A program made the translations under genes and the position numbers. 64,000 nt of DNA, from contig NC_052475.1 of NCBI RefSeq assembly GCF_009730915.1, positions 23,497,016 through 23,561,015 of the forward strand, given 5' to 3'. This DNA comes from Dioscorea cayenensis subsp. rotundata. Taxonomy: Eukaryota; Streptophyta; Magnoliopsida; Dioscoreales; Dioscoreaceae. The notes under the pieces are model-generated. The model worked only from the letters and a program-made list of their open reading frames with translations, was not told where the DNA came from and did not search any database. Positions within the stretch are counted from its first letter, which is position 1; each line of letters begins with the position of its first letter. Below, in pieces: positions 56,853 through 64,000 of this stretch.

Positions 56853-58838
56853 CACTTAATATATAGTATCTTTTCGTTTAATATTTGAATTTTTTTATTT
56901 AATATCTGGTCTTTCTATTTAATATTATGCTTTTTCGGTTAAAATACTGAGAAACATTTCTTCAATGTCAGTTACTTTTACGACAAAAGAATAAAAAAGT
57001 ACGATGTTAAGAACAATTCTGCTCAAACTAAAGTGTTACATAAAACAAAAAATCGAAAATAAGAATTTAATAATCATACATAAATAAGGTAACCTATTCC
57101 ACACTAGGCTCTATCCTCATACCTACTTCATGTCCCTTTCCATCTCCATTGACATAAAATCTAGACCTGCCCCACTTGACAAGGAAAGGTATCCAAATTC
57201 AGTTTTTTTCTTCTTTTCTTAATTAAATACCATATATTTAAAAAAGAGTGTATCAAGCTAGAATCCAATTGAAACACAAATAAACAAAATTCAAAGATGG
57301 TAAGAACACACCCATCAAAAGTGGCTATCTGCATCATTGAGAAAGAAGAAAAAAAGAATTGAATGTTTCCAATTAAAAATTACCAAAATAAAAATAAAAT
57401 AATAAAAGAAAAAAGAAAACACAATCAAGCCACTTGGATTGTGTAGGAAGAGAGGGAAGCAGAGATTGGTTGAATGAAAAAGGTGCAAGTTAAGAGAGGG
57501 AGAGAGATGATTTAAAATGTGTCAATCAAGAAGATATTGGAGATGCTATGCTGCTTTTTATGTTTATATTTTTATATATATGGAATAATGTGTGTGGATG
57601 TGTGTACTAGAGAGCGCACGGCCATGACAGGCTTCACTAGTATGCACTTGTACTCAGGAACTGAGAAGCGAGTGGAGGAGGGAGTGCAATTTGCAAGCTC
57701 ATCAAAGTTTAATTTGTTTTAATAATGGCAGCCTTTCATTGTACTGATGCAACAGTATACTTGAAACTGTTGATTCACGCACAAATACCCAATAACAAGT
57801 CTTCTAATATTTGTTGATCAACAATAACTAAGATTGGGAGAAGAGTAAAATCTCATTACTAAAAAAATAATGATCACAAAACTGATTTTCTCTTACCCGT
57901 AGGTTTACAATAAATAGGCGAATGAAAATGACACTATGAAAAGAGATAATTTGAAAATATACAAAAAAAAAAAAAGATAAATTCTCAAATATCAGCAAGA
58001 ATTAAAAGTCTTAACAAAATAAAGACTATTTGCCACAAACGACTCACCAATCAGAAATTTCTAGCCTAAGATATAAAGAAATCAATTATTACAAAAACTA
58101 GTAAAATTAGGGTTTCGAGGTCTAAGCGATGGAATTTGGCCAAATTTTGGTATGACTCACTCGTGACTTTTGTTACTTGACCCGTTTCCCATCAATAGAC
58201 CCGGTAGAACTATAAAATCTCGCCCCTCAAATTACCGAAATACCCTTGCATCGAACTTCTCCATGTACGCACATGATAATTCATCTATACGCCCGTTATC
58301 ATGTACCCTTGGTAGATTTGGAAAGAAGTGTTTCAGTTTGGATTTTGTCTTTATGAGTTTTTATTTATCGGGAATTTATACATATGTTGATAATTTATTA
58401 TGTTTTAAAATTTTATTTTTTCGTATTTTCAAAATAGTTCCTTTTAAATATTAATATTAAAAAACATCAAATAAGCCTATATGCTCACTGTCACTTTTGC
58501 TTTGAGTTTCAGTTTATTCGGTTTTGGGTTGTAGGTTCAGTAGTCATTATATATATATATATATATACATGTGAAAATGTGGATGGTAGTCATTATATTC
58601 AATCTAAATAATGTAAAGTTTGATGATCAAAATTGTATTTAAGACCCCATATATCAATTAAGGTCTTTCATCTATAATTATTCAAATTGGAAATAAGAAT
58701 GTGGGTGGTTTTTCAAAAGAGAAGGAAAATGATTTCAAAAGACTCGTCTCCAGATATAAGAAGGTGGAAATGAAAAAATCAATTGTTATAAACTGATTTT
58801 TAATATTTTCTATAATAATATAAATATTTTAAATTATG
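56853..58838. other. Gene-poor AT-rich region
   Basis: No gene recognised. A somewhat more balanced segment at 58100-58330 (starting near AGGGTTTCGAGG) may be transposon debris. Around 57420-57560 a purine-rich GAGAG stretch occurs, and a TA repeat lies at 58548-58566. Confidence 0.45.
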
Positions 58839-58935
58839 AGTAATACTATTCATTTTGAAATAGTGTCTCGAATGCAACCTCGGAGCTAGGGTTGTATTCA
58901 GGATACTATTTCAGGATGAATATATAGCATTACTT
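58839..58935. repeat. Small foldback element (hairpin MITE)
   Basis: Arms of about 35 bp pair with few mismatches: the left reads ATTCATTTTGAAATAGTGTC and the reverse complement of the right reads ATTCATCCTGAAATAGTATC. The loop is TCGGAGCTA. Outer ends AGTAATACT and AGCATTACT extend the pairing. This suggests a miniature foldback transposon or an RNA hairpin. Confidence 0.7.
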
Positions 58936-61265
58936 TTAAATCATAAAATTCAACCACTACATGTTAAAGGTCTACAAAATTTATTGAAAAAATATAGTGT
59001 TACAATGTAAAAGAAATTAGTTTCTCATAATATAAGATCATACATAATTTTTTTATTATAATATGACTAAAAATCCTTATAATACATGTATAATATGTTT
59101 AAGATACAGTCATAAACATTTTTCATTTTCTGTGAGACTTTAGTAAAGCGTAAATTTTAAAAACTTAAATTACATAAGATAATCCTCTCCCATTAAAAAA
59201 AAAAAAAAGTAAAAGAGAAAAAAAGCTACTTAAAAAGAGACAAATAAACAAAACAGATTAATGGCCAAAAGGTATGGTATGATGCCAGAAGATAAAATAT
59301 ATAAATATCATTAATGTTCAGTCCTTGCAGTTACAAAATCAGGCAATCCAATCCATTTCAATCCAACTCAATCCAAATACCTGAAACCCAAGAGATATAT
59401 ATGAAGACATGCAGAGAACCTGAAATCTTTGTAAGCAAAATGAGCACATGTGATGTGATGAGGAGGATGAGAAGGCATGGGTGGTCTTGAGTCTGAGGCT
59501 GTAAATTGCTTTGGCTGGCGCATGATCTTGTGGCTGAGTCCAGCTGACAGGTTCACTGACAAGCACACCCAAATATATATATATATATATATCACACACA
59601 CTCATTATCATGATCACTATCACTGAATTCACAGTGTGTGAACTAGTTAGTGGTGGCATCAGCCATAATTTATTTATGGTATCAACTCAGTTGTAGTTCA
59701 CTACTATGCCAACTAGTCAGTGTATCACTTACTCTATCTTCTCTCTCTCTTCCTCTTTAATTTTTCAGGTAAGTGCTCCATTATTGGTCACCACTGAAGT
59801 AAGCACTTTCTATTCAATCCCTCAATTAAAAACTGAGACAAGAAAAACATAATATTTTGTTCAAAATTTAGTAATACAATATTCAAACATGTTCTTTATC
59901 TTTACAAAAGAAAATTTAAATGGATGATAATTAATGAGTGTTTGATATTGCAAAGCCTGAATGTGTATCATGAGTATGTTTGTGATATATATTAAAGTGG
60001 CTTCATTCAGTTGGTTATGTTGGCATTTAGGATGGAGAGAAAAGTTGGTGGTGGATATATACATAGGATAATGAGATTAGTGGAGATGGAATCTGTTTAT
60101 CCAATGCTCAGACATAATAATTGGAATGCTCACAATATCCTTTCTATTTCTAGTATCTTTAACTGATTAAGTTCTTAAAAACACAATTATGTTTATCATT
60201 AGTTTTTAAATTAAGATAAGGCCTTTAATTATATATATTCATTAATTATAATGCTCCACAACAAAAGAAAAATACTGTTGGCATCATTCAAAATCATTTA
60301 GCCAAACAAGTCCTTCATGTGTCTTGACTTGTCAATCCATTGGCTAGAACTTTGACAATTTAAATATTCACGTACATATGATGGTTTTTTGTTATGATAA
60401 ATCTTGGTTATTCATATTTTTAATTAATTTTTTTTTGCAAAATCCCAAATTTCAATTTTCTTAAACCAACAATATTTTTTTTAAATTTATTGAAAATAAA
60501 CGTTTCAAGTAAAAAATTTAATGAAAATTTGATTATGAATAGACTAACCATATTTTTTCCAACAAAAAAAAAAAATAGAATAACCATATTCATAAAAAGT
60601 ATTTAAATTAGTAAAAAGAAAAAAACCTTCATGTATTTTTGGTAATAAATGAAACATGAGACCACTTTTTCAATAAAAAGAAACATGAGAGATTCTTTAA
60701 AAACTAAACAAGTGGATTTATGAGAAGAAAAAAAAAGAGTGACCTTAATAATTAATTAACCAAACATTACTGTATTTCTGTCTTCATAACTTTGTGGATG
60801 TAGACTATTATGTACTATGAGCCACTCTTTTCATAGTTTTATATGAAAATTGTGACAATAAATAGAACAAAATAGTAAGTCAAGTTGACCTCTAATCTTA
60901 GACAAAGGTTGCAAGTAGCTTGATTGATTTAGCACCTCAAATCTGAATGCTCCATCACATCTCAATTGACTCACTTAATCAAATCAGCAAATGAGTGGGA
61001 CTCTAATCTGAAAATCACAGACAAAGAAATTCCATTACTGGTATGTCTGTTGCTGTCTCCCTCTCTTATATCATAAAATTTCCAACTATGTATAATAATA
61101 ATACAAAAATTAATAGCAAACAAGATTAATGAAAGAATAATATAATAATGGTGTTAATTAGATGTTATTTTTGGGCATGATGATTTGGTTGATGGAAAGG
61201 CAGTCCCTAGGACTAGGGAATGGTGGGGGATTGGAGAGGCTGATCAGGGTGGAGGTTCCAATATA

Positions 61266-61294
61266 CTTGTTGTTGTTGTTGTTGTTGTTGTTGT
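61266..61294. repeat. GTT trinucleotide repeat
   Basis: About nine GTT units; it produces an artefactual poly-Leu frame. Confidence 0.9.
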
Positions 61295-61500
61295 TGCATC
61301 TCTTGCAATGCAAATATATTAAAGTTAGTATGATAATGGTTTTAGCAATGAGAGTTTGCTTGACTAGAATGATTGGCAGGTTAACAGTTTAAGCTGTCCT
61401 CTCTCTGGGGCACACCATATATTTCTTGCACCCTAATCTAAGGACAATGCTTATCAATTTAAAGATATTTACTAGGAACCATCAGAATCTTACAAGGATC

Positions 61501-61533
<33 letters not shown>
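61501..61533. repeat. Compound TC-TG dinucleotide repeat
   Basis: A TC run followed directly by a TG run, upstream of the YUCCA gene. Confidence 0.9.
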
Positions 61534-61534
<1 letters not shown>

Positions 61535-62361
61535 AATTTAATTCATAAGATTAGTCTTTATTAAGTAAATATGTAGTATGAGAATCTTGAAAGGAAGCTA
61601 TAGTGAGGGAGACAATTTTATTATGGACAAATCACTAGATGCTTCTTTTTAATTTGTGATTTATTTATTTTGTCAAGAGAGACATGTAGCAAAGTGGGGA
61701 GGGCATATATGAATGGTAGGAGCACAGCAGCAAGTAAGATGATGATGTCCTTATAAACGCCCACTTACTTACGAGTACTAACAAGCACTTTAATATGTAT
61801 ACATATATATATATATATATATTTTATTAGTAGTTACAACATAAATACCCCACAAACCTAAGATACCTTCTCTCTCTCTCTCTTGGTTGTTCTCTGTTCC
61901 CCTTCTCTTTGGTCTGGTTCTCATTCTGCTCCGGATCATCCTCTTCTTGAGCTCAAAGATAGAGAGAACAAAGATCTTTAATGGATAAGCTCTAGCCTTT
62001 GTTAGAGACCTCTTCAAAGGAGAGTGTTACCATTTAGTTGTTTTAAGCCTAATCCATTTTTCATTTTTTTTTTTGGATAAACAAAGGATATATATATATA
62101 TATATTTTTGAATTCTTTTTTTTTTTCTCTCTCCTAATCCACACTTCTATTAAGTCGGAGATCAAGGAAAGGAGAGATAGAAGGAAAGAGTCTCTCATAT
62201 ACAAAACTACCCATGCTCCCTATTTTCATGCAGATAATTCACCATTGCCTACACCTTTAAGACCAGCTAGCAAGAGATAACATGCTTTCAATATCACAGC
62301 CATAGTTAGTTATTAGAGTCTCTCACTGTCACTGAGAACCAAAAACCCCAAAACAGTGTCC

Positions 62362-64000
62362 ATGGATTGCTGGAGGGAAACTGAGGGCAAGCTTGTTCAT
62401 GATCCTTTATATATAAAAGCAGCAGCAGCAGCGGCAGCGGCAGCAGCAGTAGCTAGTGTTCTTTCCGAAAAGATGACGGCAATGACCAAGAAGCACTGTA
62501 TCTCCTTCCCCGGACCGATCATCGTTGGTGCTGGTCCTTCAGGGCTCGCCGTGGCTGCATGTCTTAAAGAGAAAGGCATCCCTAGCTTGATAATTGAAAG
62601 ATTCAACTGCATAGCATCACTATGGCAGCTAAAGACTTATGACCGTCTCCACCTCCACCTCCCCAAACAGTTCTGTGAACTTCCTCTCATGCCTTTCCCT
62701 TCTTCATTCCCTACGTACCCTACAAAACAACAATTTCTACAATACCTTCAAGACTATGCGGATCACTTCTGCATCACACCTGTGTTCAATGAAGCTGTGG
62801 AGACTGCAGAGTTCGACACCGGACTTGGTTTGTGGAGGGTGAGGACGACGTCTGCTGAATATAGATGTCCATGGCTAATCGTCGCAACCGGAGAGAATGC
62901 TGATGCTGTGATGCCTCACATCAATGGCATGGGACAGTTCAAAGGACAGATCTTACACACAAGTGCTTATAAAAGTGGCGACGCCTTCTCCGGCAAGAAG
63001 GTTCTCGTCGTCGGCTGTGGAAATTCCGGCATGGAGGTGTCCTTGGATCTATATAACTACAATGCTAGGCCTTCTGTCGTTGTTAGAGATGCGGTATGTC
63101 TTTCTAGCTATCATCTTCTTCTTCATTTTCATTTTGTATATATATTAGGGTTTCTTAGTACTCACTCTCCAAAGATGATTTGGTTGTTCTTATTGAGTGA
63201 TTGTGATGGTTAATAGCTAGTCATGATCATTGTCAAAGACAAAGGAAAACATTGGAGTGGCAGGAAGCACTTGCTCTTCTAGCCTATATACTACTTTTTT
63301 TTAGGAGTTAGAAAAAGGAAAAGAATAGATTATATAATCTAGTGATGAAAAGAGAGCTAGTTTAATTTTAGGCATGCGAAGAAAGAGAGATTCTTCATGA
63401 AATGTCAGTTATGTACCACCGTTAGAACCACAAGCTCACTCTCTCACACACACACACACACTCTATCTTGCCAGCCTTTCTTGGGATTCATCAGCACGCG
63501 AGTGAGTTGAACACCATATATCTTCTCCATTGCTTTTTTGAGCTCATTGCTCACTGTTCTCCTCTGATTTTTTCTTCATCCAGAGCTGGCTCTGGCTCTG
63601 GCTCTCATTCTATGAGATCTTGGTGCATGGGACCCCATTTCCCACCAAGAGGCCTGGTATATAGTACTAATAAGAAATAACACCACAGTCTATCTTTGCA
63701 CCGCTCCTGCTATCTATCCATTTCTCTTTCGATCTGGAAAACTATATAAAATTAGTGTATATTGAAGATACAAGTAAGTGGATGATAGGAGAGAGTGAGT
63801 GCAACCAAGTTGGTGAACAACATGGGCATTGGATGTTATCATGCAACAAACAGCGCATTCCATCTCATCTTACCAACACTTTTGATCACTTTGATATTTA
63901 TATATATAAATATATTTTTAATTTCTTTTCTTTTTCATTATTCATCAGGTGCATGTCTTGCCGAGAGAGATACTCGGAAGCTCCACTTTCGGGTTGTCCA
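62362..64000 (+). CDS. YUC: YUCCA flavin monooxygenase (auxin biosynthesis), 5' part
   Basis: YUCCA enzymes convert indole-3-pyruvate to indole-3-acetic acid using FAD, NADPH and O2, the rate-limiting auxin step. Exon 1 is 62362-63093 (244 codons); the intron ends at CAG before 63949, and exon 2 runs off the window ([15 protein letters not shown]). The ATG at 62362 has a good context (GTCCATGG). Motifs: FAD-binding GAGPSG at residues 56-61, the conserved VATGENAD region and NADPH-binding GCGNSG at 218-223. Ahead of the flavin domain is a roughly 50-residue leader with ten alanines in a row (residues 20-29), encoded by a GCA/GCG repeat. The length before GAGPSG and the start MDCWRE suggest a YUC1/2/4/6-type shoot clade member, though I cannot assign it firmly. 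No frame break is seen in the visible part. Confidence 0.95.
63446..63461. repeat. CA repeat in YUCCA intron 1
   Basis: About eight CA units in the first intron, which is 855 bp long. Confidence 0.85.

Larger units (their letters stand above)
58936..62361. other. YUCCA upstream region, no gene recognised
   Basis: AT-rich. Contains a TA repeat (59575-59592), a GTT repeat (61266-61294), a TC/TG repeat (61501-61533) and TA runs (61802-61822, 62091-62104). A block at 59400-59640 is less AT-rich and open on the minus strand for 106 codons, but the frame is low-complexity and unrecognised. The last few hundred bases before 62362 are the YUCCA leader and promoter. Confidence 0.45.

Noticed and set aside
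59339-59659. A 106-aa minus-strand frame near 59.5 kb
   Set aside because: It contains a TA-repeat-encoded Tyr/Ile run, no known domain and no supporting splice or promoter signals.
61162-61392. A 76-aa plus-strand frame with a Leu run
   Set aside because: The Leu run is the GTT microsatellite; nothing else supports a gene.
62397-62612. A 71-aa minus-strand frame at the YUCCA start
   Set aside because: It is antisense to the intact YUCCA exon, with the Ala run arising from the same triplet repeat.
1-64000. CRISPR arrays, tRNA and rRNA genes
   Set aside because: No regularly spaced palindromic repeats, no convincing tRNA cloverleaf with A and B boxes, and no rRNA sequence were seen.

Overview
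This is nuclear DNA from a flowering plant. Genes carry short GT–AG introns in AT-rich flanks, and the families are plant ones: a proline-rich PERK receptor kinase, a P-class PPR protein, an OVATE family protein, a YUCCA flavin monooxygenase, cytosolic ribosomal protein eL37 and AP-4 beta-adaptin. Non-grass monocot is my guess, from the look of the AP-4 beta and RPL37 proteins; the sequence alone does not prove it. There is no CRISPR array, operon or other prokaryotic feature. A run of exactly 1000 N (5312-6311) marks a draft assembly gap.

Layout. 1-5.3 kb: a Tourist-like MITE (1006-1793) filled with a TATG/TATA microsatellite, then a short decayed Ty1/copia element with two LTRs (about 1824-5170). 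7-36.5 kb is the gene-rich block: PERK kinase (-, 6986-10812), ankyrin-AAA ATPase (+, 13952-17762), PPR protein (-, 18609-20791), a nearly full-length LINE (-, 21521-27636) bounded by a perfect 15-bp target duplication, AP-4 beta-adaptin (-, 28090-33762) and RPL37 (-, 35936-36488). Two 5'-truncated LINE pieces of another family lie at 11.6-12.1 and 37.2-38.4 kb. OVATE family gene (+, 42881-43864). From 44 to 62 kb there is no convincing complete gene, but there are a hAT/Mutator-like element (50783-51571), a PIF/Harbinger MITE (52697-53644), a solo LTR with a 5-bp duplication (54246-55226), a diverged inverted relative of that LTR (about 55555-56845) and a small foldback (58839-58935). The 5' part of a YUCCA gene starts at 62362 and runs off the right edge.

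The genes are unrelated housekeeping and signalling genes: vesicle coat, ribosome, organelle RNA processing, cell-wall-linked kinase, growth repressor and auxin synthesis. I see no shared pathway.

The most useful observations are single-base reading-frame breaks in two otherwise well-preserved genes (PERK at about 10437; ankyrin-AAA at about 17670), the completely delimited LINE and solo LTR insertions, and an unannotated, relatively GC-rich 57-codon open stretch at 45250-45423. I did not find evidence for a wholly new biological system.
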